Assembly (NCBI RefSeq): GCF_012932495.1
Contig: NZ_JABCNG010000001.1
Span: 1,240,001 to 1,304,000 of the forward strand
DNA from: Novosphingobium sp. SG919
Lineage (GTDB): Bacteria > Pseudomonadota > Alphaproteobacteria > Sphingomonadales > Sphingomonadaceae
Direction: 5' to 3'
DNA length: 64,000 bases
Below, piece after piece: positions 35,526 to 46,009 of the stretch (the first letter of the stretch is position 1; each line of letters begins with the position of its first letter). A program made the translations under genes and the position numbers. The notes below the pieces were generated by a model. It worked only from the letters and a program-made list of their open reading frames with translations, was not told the origin of the DNA and did no database searches.

Positions 35526-36602
35526 ATGCATGGTCCCACGCTCACCGAACTGTCCAATCGCGCGCGCGACATTTTCCGTCTGGTCGTGGAAGGCTATATC
35601 GCGTCGGGCCAACCCGTCGGGTCCAAGACGCTGGCCGGCAGTGGCAGCGTCAATCTCTCGCCAGCCTCGATCCGCTCGGTGCTGCAGGAACTGCAGGATG
35701 CCGGGCTGCTTGCCGCGCCCCATACCAGCGCCGGACGCATGCCCACCGAAATGGGCCTGCGCTTGTTCGTCGACGGGATCATGCAAGTGGCCGAACCTTC
35801 GGCGGCCGAGCGTGCCCAAATCGAGCGCGGGCTGGAACGCAGCCGCGCGGGCGGCGGCACGATCGAGGCGGCCTTGGCTGCGGCCACCACAGCGCTCTCC
35901 GATCTTTCTGCCGGGGCGGCGGTGATCATGGTGCCCCGCCGCGAACCGCGCCTGGTGCAGCTTTCCTTCGTGCCGCTCTCGCCGTTGCGGGCGCTGGCCG
36001 TGCTGGTGGCCGAAGACGGCGCGATCGAGAACCGCGTGATCGACCTGCCGGCGCCGATCGCGCCGTTCGTGCTCGATCAGGCTTCCAACTATCTCACCGC
36101 GCGGCTGGCCGGGCGCACGCTGGGCGAGGCGGTCAGCGCCATTCGCGACGAGATCGCGGGCGGACGCAGCGCGCTCGATGCGGCGAGCGCGGATCTGGTG
36201 CAGCGCGGGTTGGCCGTGTGGAGCATGGACGCGGCGCAGCGCCCGGTCCTGGTGGTGCGCGGGCAGGCCAACCTGCTCGATGAAACCGCGCTGGGCGATA
36301 TCGAGCGCGTGCGGCAATTGCTGGACGAGCTGGAAAGCGCCGAGGCGATTGCCGGCGTTCTCGATGCCGCGCGCGAGGCGCAGGCCACGCGCATTTTCAT
36401 CGGCAGCGAGAACCGCCTGTTCTCGCTCTCGGGTTCCTCGGTCATCGCCTCGCCCTGGCGCGATGGCGAAGGCCGGGTGGTCGGCGTGGTCGGCGTGATC
36501 GGCCCAACGCGGTTGAATTATGCGCGCGTCGTCCCCATGGTGGATTTCACGGCCCAATCCTTGGGCAAACTTATCGGACAAGACGGATTTTCACGCAAAT
36601 GA
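35526..36602 (+). CDS. hrcA: Heat-inducible transcription repressor HrcA
   Basis: 358 residues. N-terminal winged helix ([66 protein letters not shown]) and C-terminal GAF-like dimer domain ([28 protein letters not shown]). HrcA binds CIRCE elements of groESL/dnaK operons; no CIRCE is visible in this window, so its target is elsewhere. Overlaps grpE by ATGA. Confidence 0.95.
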   Translation: MHGPTLTELSNRARDIFRLVVEGYIASGQPVGSKTLAGSGSVNLSPASIRSVLQELQDAGLLAAPHTSAGRMPTEMGLRLFVDGIMQVAEPSAAERAQIERGLERSRAGGGTIEAALAAATTALSDLSAGAAVIMVPRREPRLVQLSFVPLSPLRALAVLVAEDGAIENRVIDLPAPIAPFVLDQASNYLTARLAGRTLGEAVSAIRDEIAGGRSALDAASADLVQRGLAVWSMDAAQRPVLVVRGQANLLDETALGDIERVRQLLDELESAEAIAGVLDAAREAQATRIFIGSENRLFSLSGSSVIASPWRDGEGRVVGVVGVIGPTRLNYARVVPMVDFTAQSLGKLIGQDGFSRK

Positions 36603-37171
36603 GCGATAACGAGACGCGCCCCCATGACGCCGAAGTCGAAGCCGAACTGGCCGGCGTGCCTGATGATCTGAAGGACGCGGGCGCTCCTTCGGCCGATCAT
36701 GCGGCCGAACTGGCCGCCCTGCGCGAATCGCTGGAAGTCGCCAAGCAGGACGTGCTTTACGCCAAGGCCGAAACCCAGAACGTGCGCCGCCGCATGGAAA
36801 AGGACATTGCCGACGCGCGCGCCTATGCCGCCACCAGCTTTGCCCGCGATATCCTTTCGGTGGCCGACAACCTTGCCCGCGCGCTGGAATCGATCCCGGC
36901 TGACTTGCGCGAGGATGAGAAGTTCAAGAACCTGGTGACCGGGCTTGAGGCCACTGGCCGCGAGATCGAAAAGGTCTTTGGCAACCACGGCATCAGCCGC
37001 ATCGCCGCACGCGGCCTGCCGCTCGACCCGCATCAGCACCAGGCGATGATGGAAGTGCCCTCGGCCGAGCATGAACCCGGCACCGTGGTGCAGGAACTCC
37101 AGGCCGGCTACACCATCAAGGACCGCCTGCTGCGTCCGGCGATGGTCGTGGTCGCCAAGAAGCCGGATTGA
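36599..37171 (+). CDS. grpE: Nucleotide exchange factor GrpE
   Basis: 190 residues. Acidic disordered N-terminus, long dimerising coiled coil (LRESLEVAKQDVLYAKAETQ, NVRRRMEKDIADARAYA), then SFARDILSVADNLARALES and the C-terminal beta-domain (PHQHQAMMEVPS, GTVVQELQAGYTIKDRLLRP). ADP-release factor for DnaK. Translationally coupled to hrcA; a strong terminator follows 32 bp after the stop. Confidence 0.96.
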   Translation: MSDNETRPHDAEVEAELAGVPDDLKDAGAPSADHAAELAALRESLEVAKQDVLYAKAETQNVRRRMEKDIADARAYAATSFARDILSVADNLARALESIPADLREDEKFKNLVTGLEATGREIEKVFGNHGISRIAARGLPLDPHQHQAMMEVPSAEHEPGTVVQELQAGYTIKDRLLRPAMVVVAKKPD

Positions 37172-37203
37172 CCCGACAGGTCGCTCCAGGCCTCGCCTCA
37201 GAC

Positions 37204-37241
37204 AAAAGCCCCCGCCTCGGAACAGGTGGGGGCTTTTCGTT
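37204..37241 (+). terminator. Intrinsic terminator of hrcA-grpE
   Basis: AAAAGCCCCCGCCT and AGGTGGGGGCTTTT pair with one G-T wobble around a 6-nt loop, followed by CGTTT. Ends the operon before the next lipoprotein gene. Confidence 0.85.
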
Positions 37242-37329
37242 TCGACGCCTGATCTCGCTTGCCAGCAACACGCTAACACGGAACCAAACCTGCCCCTCCA
37301 TCGTAACCTCTCGTGACAACGGGAGGCAC

Positions 37330-37362
37330 ATGGAGGATTTCTCATGGGTAGGAAGTTCCTGA
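37330..37362 (+). CDS. Possible leader peptide MEDFSWVGSS overlapping the lipoprotein start
   Basis: Ten-codon frame plus stop, ATG 37330 with GGGAGG 4 nt upstream, a stronger ribosome site than that of the main gene. It covers the ATG of the lipoprotein gene (37344) in another frame and ends inside it. Could couple or tune lipoprotein translation, or simply be the result of a double Shine-Dalgarno. Confidence 0.3.
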   Translation: MEDFSWVGSS

Positions 37363-37595
37363 TTCCCGCTTCGATGGCTCTGGCGGCGCTTTCGCTGGCC
37401 GGGTGCGCGCGCAACTATGCGGGCGAAGGTGGTTTGGCTGGTGCCGGCGTTGGCGCGGCGGTGGCCGGTGTTTCCGGCGGCAATATCGGCACGGGCGCGG
37501 CCATCGGCGGCGCGGTGGGCGCGGCGGCCGGCTCGCAGGTCAAGAAGGATTGCTGGCGAACCGACGCCGACGGGCGCAACTACCGCGTCTGCTGA
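37344..37595 (+). CDS. Small glycine-zipper lipoprotein
   Basis: 83 residues. Signal peptide with lipobox (SLAGC/A, after MGRKFLIPASMALAAL), then a glycine-zipper hairpin (GLAGAGVGAAVAGVSGG and GAAIGGAVGAAAGSQV) and a short tail with two Cys (DCWRTDADGRNYRVC). Resembles the YMGG/SlyB-like Gly-zipper lipoproteins that insert into membranes. GGAGGA lies 7 nt before ATG. Convergent, stop to stop, with the next gene. Confidence 0.75.
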   Translation: MGRKFLIPASMALAALSLAGCARNYAGEGGLAGAGVGAAVAGVSGGNIGTGAAIGGAVGAAAGSQVKKDCWRTDADGRNYRVC

Positions 37596-38054
37596 TCAGA
37601 ATGGCAGCACTGCCCGATAGGCTGGCAAGGGCGGCCGATCGGGCAGTTGCGCGCCTTGCTGCAACAAGAAGGCATGGCGCACGATTTCGGCCTGCTGTTC
37701 CAGGCCATAGCGGGCAAATCGCTTGCCCGGTTCCAGCCGATACTCATAGCGGCAGAACGGATGCCGCCGCAAAGGCAGGAAAATGCCTTGTTGCCATTGC
37801 CATACGTGGCAAAGCTCATGAATGAGCAAGCCCTGCAGGCTCAACCGTTCGTGCGAAAAGTCGGCTGACCAGAAATCGGCGCGCGGGTGAAAATGAATAT
37901 GCCCGGCCGGCGCCATGACCACGTTGGTTTTCTGGAACGGCCACCAGCGCCGCCGGCGCAACTCCACGCGCGGCCAGTCTATGGCATCGCGAAAGATGCT
38001 GCGCCCCAGCGCCACTTCCCCGGCCGTGAGCGGGCGGGCATGCATCGCCGCCAC
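37596..38054 (-). CDS. Vgr-related HExxH protein
   Basis: 152 residues. The middle has VVMAPAGHIHFHPRADFWSA and LQGLLIHELCHVWQWQQGIF. HELCH is an HExxH zinc-protease signature followed by WQWQ, the pattern of the sphingomonad family annotated 'vgr-related' and of DUF4157-like domains. No signal peptide. Start GTG 38054 has GAGGG six nt upstream; ATG 38045 is the alternative. In an operon 9 bp downstream of the copper-chaperone-like lipoprotein. Proteolysis not demonstrated for this family as far as I know. Confidence 0.7.
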   Translation of the reverse strand: MAAMHARPLTAGEVALGRSIFRDAIDWPRVELRRRRWWPFQKTNVVMAPAGHIHFHPRADFWSADFSHERLSLQGLLIHELCHVWQWQQGIFLPLRRHPFCRYEYRLEPGKRFARYGLEQQAEIVRHAFLLQQGAQLPDRPPLPAYRAVLPF

Positions 38055-38063
38055 GCGCCGCCC

Positions 38064-38612
38064 TCACATATGGTCCATGTGTCCCATGTCGCCCGCGGCT
38101 TCGGCGCCGCCGGGGCCCACCACCTTGGCCTTGGTAGTCGCCTTGTCGCCATTGTCGAGCGTGATCGTCAATTCGGTCACGCCGCCCGCCTTGAGGCTGG
38201 GCGCAAGGTCGAACAGCATGACATGGTTGCCACCCGGCTTGAATTCCACGCTCTTGCCCGATTGCAATGCGACCGTCTGCAAGGGTGACATCTGCATCAT
38301 GCCATCCTTCATCGCGCTTTCGTGCATTTCCGCGCGGCCAGCGCCATCCACATGCACCGCCACCAGTTGGCGGTCAGGGCCGCTGCCCTGGGCCACGGTG
38401 AAATAGGCGACGCCGGGATTGCCGGCCACGGCGGGCAGTTGCACGGTGGCGTCGGTCAGCGTGGTGCCCGGTGCGTTTTCCGGCGTGGCATCGAGGCTTG
38501 CCGCCGCGCTCGGGCTTTCCTGCGGCGCAGGCTTGCTGCAGCCGGCCAGTGCCAGGGCGAGGCCAAGGCTCACGGTTGCAAAGGCACGGCGGGCAGGAAC
38601 TTGTGCGCGCAT
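38064..38612 (-). CDS. PCu(A)C-family periplasmic copper chaperone lipoprotein
   Basis: 182 residues. Signal peptide with lipobox LALAGC/S. PCuAC fold: YFTVAQGSGPDRQLVAVHV, AEMHESAMKDGMMQMSPLQT (conserved H and M ligands) and VEFKPGGNHVMLFDLAPSLK. These ligands bind Cu(I) for cytochrome oxidase Cu(A) assembly. The C-terminus ends GDMGHMDHM, an added Met/His cluster likely to bind copper. The coding frame is open upstream across dnaK/dnaJ antisense, but the signal peptide fixes ATG 38612. Confidence 0.85.
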   Translation of the reverse strand: MRAQVPARRAFATVSLGLALALAGCSKPAPQESPSAAASLDATPENAPGTTLTDATVQLPAVAGNPGVAYFTVAQGSGPDRQLVAVHVDGAGRAEMHESAMKDGMMQMSPLQTVALQSGKSVEFKPGGNHVMLFDLAPSLKAGGVTELTITLDNGDKATTKAKVVGPGGAEAAGDMGHMDHM

Positions 38613-38673
38613 GGCGGGCGATCCTTCTTTTCGATAAGCGTGAAAATGTGGGCCAGCCATAGCACGCGCGGGG

Positions 38674-38701
38674 CTTGTGCCAAGCGCAAGCGCACCTATA
38701 T
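38674..38701 (+). promoter_or_regulatory. RpoH-type promoter of dnaK
   Basis: CTTG (38674-38677), 17-nt spacer, CCTATAT (38695-38701), a complete match to the alphaproteobacterial heat-shock consensus CTTG-N17-CYTATNT as I know it. Predicted leader to the dnaK ATG about 80 nt. Confidence 0.7.
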
Positions 38702-38789
38702 CCCGCCCGTAACGAGCCGCCAAGGTGGCGCCTGCCCACAAGGGGGACGCCCGAGTTAGCGGTGTCAACACGCAAGGATATGGGGAAAC

Positions 38790-40697
<1,908 letters not shown>

Positions 40698-40705
40698 TCT
40701 GCAAC

Positions 40706-40755
40706 ATGACCCCCTCCCTTGCCCCGATACCGGGCAGGGGAAGGGGAGAGGGGAC
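40706..40755 (+). repeat. First hairpin repeat of the dnaK-dnaJ spacer
   Basis: An imperfect inverted repeat (CCCCCTCCCTTGCCC / GGGCAGGGGAAGGGG) begins about 10 bp after the dnaK stop. Together with the hairpin at 40786 it makes a third type of intergenic C/G-rich repeat. Confidence 0.6.
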
Positions 40756-40785
40756 CAGGAACGCCTAATCATGGCTTTCGCCCAG

Positions 40786-40811
40786 GCCCTCTCCCCTTGT
40801 GGGGAGAGGGC
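40786..40811 (+). promoter_or_regulatory. Perfect hairpin enclosing the dnaJ Shine-Dalgarno
   Basis: GCCCTCTCCCC (40786-40796), loop TTGT, GGGGAGAGGGC (40801-40811): 11 consecutive Watson-Crick pairs, followed by TTTCTT and the dnaJ ATG at 40818. The purine-rich 3' arm is the only ribosome-binding site for dnaJ, so translation requires opening the stem. The T-rich flank also makes it resemble an attenuator between dnaK and dnaJ. Confidence 0.6.
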
Positions 40812-40817
40812 TTTCTT

Positions 40818-41957
40818 ATGGCAGTCGAAGCCGATTATTACGAATTGCTGGAAGTGGAACGCACGGCTGATGACAAGGTCATCAAGACGGCGTTCCGCAA
40901 GCTGGCGATGAAATACCACCCGGACAAGAATCCGGGTTGCCAGGATTCCGAAGCCAAGTTCAAGCAGATCAACGAGGCCTATGCCTGCCTCTCCGATCCG
41001 CAGAAACGCGCCGCCTATGATCGCTATGGCCATGCCGCGTTCCAGCAGGGCGGCCCCGGCGGCGGCGGTGCAGGCGGCTTTGGCGGCGGCGATTTCGGCG
41101 ACATCGGCGATATCTTCGAAACGATCTTCGGCGGCGCCTTTGGCGGCGGCGGTGGCCGGCAGCAAAGCCGGCGCGGCGCAGACTTGCGCTATGACATGGA
41201 AATCACGCTGGAAGAGGCGTTCCATGGCAAGACCGCCGAAATCAAGGTGGAAGTCTCGCAGCCGTGCGAACCGTGCAAGGGCTCGGGCGCCACGCCCGGT
41301 ACCTCTGCCCGTCGCTGCAACTTGTGCGGCGGCCATGGCAAGGTGCGGGCACAACAGGGCTTCTTCATGGTCGAACGCGCCTGCCCCAACTGCCATGGGC
41401 GCGGCGAAGTGATCGAAAAGCCCTGCCGCCATTGCCGCGGCGAAGGCCGGGTAGACATGCCGCAGACCCTGGCGGTGGACGTGCCCGCCGGCGTGGATAC
41501 CGGCACCCGCATCCGCCTGGCTGGCAAGGGTGAGGCCGGGCCGAATGGTGCCCCGGCAGGCGATCTCTACATCTTCCTGCACATCGCGCGGCACAAGGTG
41601 TTCGAACGCGACGGCACCACGCTGCTGACGCGCGCGCCGATCAGCTTCACCACCGCCGCCCTGGGCGGCGAGATCGAGATTCCCGGTCTCGATGGCAGCC
41701 GCCATGCGATCGAGATTCCCGCCGGCATCCAGTCGGGCAAGCAACTGCGCAAGCGCGGCGCGGGCATGCCGGTGCTGCAAGGGCGCGGTTCGGGCGATCT
41801 CGTGGTGGAAATCCAGGTGGAAACCCCAAGCCGGCTTTCGGCCCGCCAGCGCGAATTGCTGCGCGAATTCCAGGCCACCGAAACCGGCGAGGAATGCCCC
41901 CAATCCAAGGGCTTCTTCGAACGCATCAAGGACGCCTGGACCGATCTGACGGACTAA
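40818..41957 (+). CDS. dnaJ: Chaperone DnaJ (Hsp40)
   Basis: 379 residues. J-domain with [20 protein letters not shown] and KYHPDKNPG (HPD), Gly/Phe-rich linker, zinc region with four CxxCxGxG-type repeats ([32 protein letters not shown]) and C-terminal substrate domains. Complete. The frame is open upstream to 40719 through the repeats; ATG 40818 begins the J-domain. Confidence 0.97.
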   Translation: MAVEADYYELLEVERTADDKVIKTAFRKLAMKYHPDKNPGCQDSEAKFKQINEAYACLSDPQKRAAYDRYGHAAFQQGGPGGGGAGGFGGGDFGDIGDIFETIFGGAFGGGGGRQQSRRGADLRYDMEITLEEAFHGKTAEIKVEVSQPCEPCKGSGATPGTSARRCNLCGGHGKVRAQQGFFMVERACPNCHGRGEVIEKPCRHCRGEGRVDMPQTLAVDVPAGVDTGTRIRLAGKGEAGPNGAPAGDLYIFLHIARHKVFERDGTTLLTRAPISFTTAALGGEIEIPGLDGSRHAIEIPAGIQSGKQLRKRGAGMPVLQGRGSGDLVVEIQVETPSRLSARQRELLREFQATETGEECPQSKGFFERIKDAWTDLTD

Positions 41958-41973
41958 GGTCGGGTAAACTCCA

Positions 41974-42068
41974 ACACTACCCCAGCCCCCTCCTCTGAAG
42001 AGGAGGGGGCTTTTCTGCCTTTACTCCCCCTCCTCTTCAGAGGAGGGGGTCGGGGGGTGGTGGAACCC
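41974..42068 (+). repeat. Composite hairpin repeat (family A), copy 3
   Basis: Same structure as the 22401 copy, same direction: T-tailed hairpin CCCCCTCCTCT-GA-AGAGGAGGGGG with CTTTTCT, ~18-nt centre, CCCCCTCCTCT-TC-AGAGGAGGGGG, GGGGGTGGTGG. Terminates dnaJ rightward. Its second half encodes the last residues of the convergent patatin-like protein. Confidence 0.85.
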
Positions 42069-44420
42069 TGGCTCCCCCGTTGCAAACCGCGCCTCAACCT
42101 CCCCGCGAATCCCCGGCACCAACCCCCGCTCGGCTCGCAACCTCGGCTCTTCCTCATCCAGGATCGCCAGAAAGGCATCGCGCTTGAAGCCGTCCACCAG
42201 CGCGGGATCGAGCGGATCGTCCAGTGTCGAACAGACCATGTCGATCAGCCGCTCTGCGCCGTTGAGGCGACCCCACAAGTAGTCGTTCTCGCGCCAGGCA
42301 CGACTGAAGAAGGCGCCAAAGTGGGTGAAGGCAATGCCCTTGAGGCAGGCGCGCGTGCCGCCATCGCGGATCGCGGTGGCGTCTTCGGGTGAAATGCGGT
42401 CCACTTTGACCGGATCGAATTCGCCCAGGCCATCGCCCTGGAAGAGCGGCAGCGTGGCCACGTCATAAAACGGAAAGCCCAGATAGGCGTGGAGGAAACG
42501 GCGGCGCAGCGCCTTGTCCATCGCGCCCAGTGCATGGACGAACATGCCATCCACTTCATCGTCCAGCCGCGCCAGATCGCGACGGGCGGCAATGGCCGCC
42601 AGCACCGCGCCGGGGTCTTCGCGCACCACGGCGGCGCTGGCGGCAAAGCCGGGGCCCAGCCCGTGCAGGCTGGCGCGCGCCTGGTACAGCGCCTGCGCGC
42701 GATAGACCACGTCGCGCGCCGCCTCGCGCGCGGCGGGCGCGATCTCGGCCGCCTCGTCCCAATCGGTGGTCAGCCGCCGGGCCAGCAGTTTCAGGCGGCG
42801 GATGCGAAATGACAGGTCGTGCGCGCGGAAAAAGGCAATGGCCGGGGTCGTTGCGCCGCCGCCTCGCGCGCTCAGGTTGTCCAGCCCCTGCTGCGCCAGG
42901 TGATGCCACAGGGCTTCTTCCACCCCGGCGTTGTCGTCGGCGGGCAGGGCCTGGGTGATCAACTCGGCCAGATCGGCCACGATTCCCGCCAGCTTGACCT
43001 GCGCATAGCCGTGAAAGGCATAGCCGGCCTGCTGGGCGGCGGCCTGCTGCGCCCGTGCGCGCCAGCCGATCAGCCGCTTGGGATTGGGCCAATCGAAGAA
43101 CAGCGTGTGGCCGAACAGGCGCGCCACGGTATCCTCGATCTCGCCCTGCAGCGAATCGACGATGGCGCGCAGCCGCAGCCGCTCGCGCGATTGCCGTTCC
43201 AGCGCTTCCAGGTTGTCGCGGATCGGCTGCTCGCGGGGGATTGTGGAAAGCGCGCCAAAGATGGCAGAAAGAAAGCCAACCGGCGCGGCGGGCTGCGGCC
43301 CTTGCGCCGGGGCATGCGGCGCGGGATCGAGATAGACGAAGCGCCGGTCCACTTCGCGCCGGGAGGGCCGGCTGCCCAGCGCCGCCATCGCGGGCGCAAA
43401 CGGCCGGTTGACCAAGACCGCCCCATCGACAAGCGCGGCCTGGTCCAGCGTCCCGCGCCGCCAACGCTGCGGCATGATGCGCTGCAGGAAAGCCGATCGG
43501 CTCGGCCAGGCCTCGCCCCGCTCGGCCGCCAGCATGTCGATCTCGGCCAGGGTCAGCGGCGGAAAGGCGCCGGGAAAACTCGCCGTCGCGCGCGCGGCCA
43601 TGACCAGTTCGGGCACCGGCGCCAGGCCTTCGCCGGTATGCGCGCGCGCTTCGGCGCGAAAGCCGATGGCCAGGCGGTGTTCGTTTTCCTCCACCACTGG
43701 CGGGCTGTTGAGCCGCAGCGGGGCAGGGTGCCCGGCAAAATCGGTGGCCGTCACCATCAGGTCGATCGGGTGACCCGGCGGCAAGAGCGGCGCGGCATTG
43801 CCGCTGCGCGCCATCGCATCGAGTGCCTCGGCCAGCAGGCGGGAAAAGCCGATGCCGCTGAACGGCGGGGCAAACCAGCGCGCACGGATCAGCCGCGAAA
43901 CCTTGCGGCGCACTTCCCCGCGCGTTTCAGGCCCCACTTCCTGTGCCAGTTCGCCGCCGCTGCGGCGCAAGGCGGGCCAGCGCAGCACGGCCCAGACAAG
44001 CGGCTGCGCCCAGAACTTGGCAAAGCGCCCCCACGGCCGCGCATCGGGATCAAGCAGCACGTCGCTGTCGGCCCGCGCCAGCCACAGCCGGGTCAGTGGC
44101 TCCAGGCTTTGCCCGGTGACCAGGGCCTGGGCCAGGAACACCGCGTTGATGCCTCCGGCACTGGCGCCGGAAAGAATGTCGACCAGCACGCGCAATCGCT
44201 GCCCGCGCTGGGCGTGGATGGTGTCGAGCAGCCGCATCCACACGTCTTCGATGCCGGGCTTGGGCGTCACCATCGGCAGGCCCTTGGCATGCACCGCGCA
44301 ACTCGCGCGCGAGAGGTGCCACAACTCCTTGGTAACCCCATGCATATAGACCGCCAGGCTGATGCCGCCGGTGGAAACAAGGGCCAGGCGCAGTTCTTTC
44401 TGCCGCATGCGCGCCAGCAT
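42021..44420 (-). CDS. Patatin-like phospholipase
   Basis: 799 residues. Ser-Asp dyad acyl hydrolase: oxyanion hole STGGISLAVYMHGVTKELWH, nucleophile in ILSGASAGGINAVFLAQALV (GxSxG) and Asp in AALVDGAVLVNRPFAPA (DGA). The rest is helical with no known domain, as in the long 'patatin-like protein' family of actinobacteria and alphaproteobacteria. Starts ATG 44420; 44408 (MRQKELRLALV) is the alternative. The C-terminal GFHHPPTPSSEEEGE is translated from composite repeat copy 3, so the native end was probably shorter. Confidence 0.85.
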   Translation of the reverse strand: MLARMRQKELRLALVSTGGISLAVYMHGVTKELWHLSRASCAVHAKGLPMVTPKPGIEDVWMRLLDTIHAQRGQRLRVLVDILSGASAGGINAVFLAQALVTGQSLEPLTRLWLARADSDVLLDPDARPWGRFAKFWAQPLVWAVLRWPALRRSGGELAQEVGPETRGEVRRKVSRLIRARWFAPPFSGIGFSRLLAEALDAMARSGNAAPLLPPGHPIDLMVTATDFAGHPAPLRLNSPPVVEENEHRLAIGFRAEARAHTGEGLAPVPELVMAARATASFPGAFPPLTLAEIDMLAAERGEAWPSRSAFLQRIMPQRWRRGTLDQAALVDGAVLVNRPFAPAMAALGSRPSRREVDRRFVYLDPAPHAPAQGPQPAAPVGFLSAIFGALSTIPREQPIRDNLEALERQSRERLRLRAIVDSLQGEIEDTVARLFGHTLFFDWPNPKRLIGWRARAQQAAAQQAGYAFHGYAQVKLAGIVADLAELITQALPADDNAGVEEALWHHLAQQGLDNLSARGGGATTPAIAFFRAHDLSFRIRRLKLLARRLTTDWDEAAEIAPAAREAARDVVYRAQALYQARASLHGLGPGFAASAAVVREDPGAVLAAIAARRDLARLDDEVDGMFVHALGAMDKALRRRFLHAYLGFPFYDVATLPLFQGDGLGEFDPVKVDRISPEDATAIRDGGTRACLKGIAFTHFGAFFSRAWRENDYLWGRLNGAERLIDMVCSTLDDPLDPALVDGFKRDAFLAILDEEEPRLRAERGLVPGIRGEVEARFATGEPGFHHPPTPSSEEEGE

Positions 44421-44610
44421 GGCAGGGATTGACGCACTCGGCCAGTAGGGAGGAGAGGCTGTAAGCCAAGCCGACGTTGTTAACCGTGACTTGTCAGATT
44501 CACCGACAATTTACCCACGCGGGCTTATGCCCCTGCTAACGATACGCCCGTTCACGCAATGCCAGTCAACGAAGCGCCCATGCCGGGCACAGTGGGATAC
44601 CCTTGGCCTG

Positions 44611-45996
44611 ATGATCCGCCTGTTCAAACACTATATCCCCAATGCCGTTTTCCTGCTGGGAATGATCGATTTCTGGCTGCTGATCCTGGCGGGTGAACTG
44701 GGCTGGATGGTGCGTGCGCACCAGATCGGCATCGATGTGGGCAGCCCGGCCGACCGGGTCCTGCCGCTGCTCACCTTTGCCGTGCTGGTGCACACCGCGA
44801 TGGTTTCGGTGGGCGTCTATGGCTCCGATGCGCTGCGCTCGATGCGCTACGCCACGGCGCGGCTGATGGTGGCCGTCAGCCTTGGGATCATCGCGCTATC
44901 GGTTGTCTATTTCCTCATCCCGGGGCACACGCTGTGGCGCTCCAACCTGTTCTACGCCATGGTCATCTCGCTGGTGCTGCTGGTGGGCGTGCGCCTGGTG
45001 CTGGGCGGGTTTCTAGGCACCGCCGCGTTTCGCCGCCGCGTGCTGGTGCTGGGCGCCGGCAACCGCGCCGACCGGCTGCGCAAGCTGGGCGAGCGGCCCG
45101 AATCCGGCTTCGTCATCGTTGGCTATGTGGCGATGAGCGGCCAGCCCCCCGTGGTGGAAGAGGCGATCAGCCGTGACGCACTGCCCAATCTCACCCGCTT
45201 TGTCGAAAACCTGGGCGTGAGCGAAGTGGTCCTGGCGCTGGAGGAGCGGCGCAACGCCCTGCCGCTCAAGGACCTCCTGCGGATCAAGACCACCGGCGTC
45301 CACGTGAATGATTTCTCCACTTTCGTGGAGCGCGAGACCGGCCGCGTCGATCTCGATACGGTCAATCCCAGCTGGCTGATCTTTTCCGACGGATTTTCCT
45401 CTGGCCGGATGCTGTCGGGCGCGATCAAGCGGGCGTTCGATATCTGCGCCAGCGTGATTCTGCTGGCGCTTACCGCTCCGATCATCGTGCTGTTCGCGAT
45501 CCTGGTAAAGCTCGACAGCAAGGGCCCGGCGTTCTTTCGGCAGACCCGCGTGGGTCTTTATGGCGAGACGTTCAATCTCATCAAGCTGCGCTCCATGCGC
45601 ACCGATGCCGAAGTGGATGGCGCGCAATGGGCCGCCAAGAACGACCCGCGCGTTACCCGCATCGGCCGCCTGATCCGCAAGCTGCGCATCGACGAACTGC
45701 CCCAGACCTGGACCGTGCTCAAGGGCCAGATGAGCTTCGTGGGCCCGCGTCCCGAACGGCCCGAATTCGTGTCCGACCTGGAAGAGCACCTGCCCTATTA
45801 TGCCGAGCGGCACATGGTGAAGCCCGGCATCACCGGGTGGGCGCAGATCAACTATCCCTATGGCGCCTCGATCGAAGATGCGCGGCACAAGCTGGAATAC
45901 GATCTCTATTACGCCAAGAACTACACCCCCTTCCTCGACCTGCTGATCCTGCTGCAGACCCTGCGCGTGGTGCTGTGGCACGAAGGTGCGCGCTGA
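44611..45996 (+). CDS. Polyprenyl glycosylphosphotransferase of the XrtA/PEP-CTERM type (TIGR03013-like)
   Basis: 461 residues. About five N-terminal membrane helices, a nucleotide-binding-like middle (RRVLVLGAGNRADRLRKLGE), then the bacterial sugar transferase domain: KRAFDICASVILLALTAPII, GPAFFRQTRVGLYGETFNLI, KLRSMRTDAE, LRIDELPQTWTVLKGQMSFV and GPRPERPEFV. It transfers a sugar phosphate to undecaprenyl phosphate to start exopolysaccharide. First gene of a four-gene operon; prsK starts 13 bp after. The long upstream frame is discarded for ATG 44611. Confidence 0.88.
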   Translation: MIRLFKHYIPNAVFLLGMIDFWLLILAGELGWMVRAHQIGIDVGSPADRVLPLLTFAVLVHTAMVSVGVYGSDALRSMRYATARLMVAVSLGIIALSVVYFLIPGHTLWRSNLFYAMVISLVLLVGVRLVLGGFLGTAAFRRRVLVLGAGNRADRLRKLGERPESGFVIVGYVAMSGQPPVVEEAISRDALPNLTRFVENLGVSEVVLALEERRNALPLKDLLRIKTTGVHVNDFSTFVERETGRVDLDTVNPSWLIFSDGFSSGRMLSGAIKRAFDICASVILLALTAPIIVLFAILVKLDSKGPAFFRQTRVGLYGETFNLIKLRSMRTDAEVDGAQWAAKNDPRVTRIGRLIRKLRIDELPQTWTVLKGQMSFVGPRPERPEFVSDLEEHLPYYAERHMVKPGITGWAQINYPYGASIEDARHKLEYDLYYAKNYTPFLDLLILLQTLRVVLWHEGAR

Positions 45997-46009
45997 GGGG
46001 CTGCGCACG

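Noticed and set aside
35394..36581. N-terminal extension of rph across the antisense of hrcA
   Set aside because: rph homologues start at MRPSGR; the extension is low-complexity shadow sequence and would cross the hrcA promoter.
44491..44509. TTGTC-N9-GACAA inverted repeat upstream of the glycosylphosphotransferase gene as an operator
   Set aside because: Arms of only 5 bp are expected by chance; no sigma-54 -24/-12 element was found nearby to support it.
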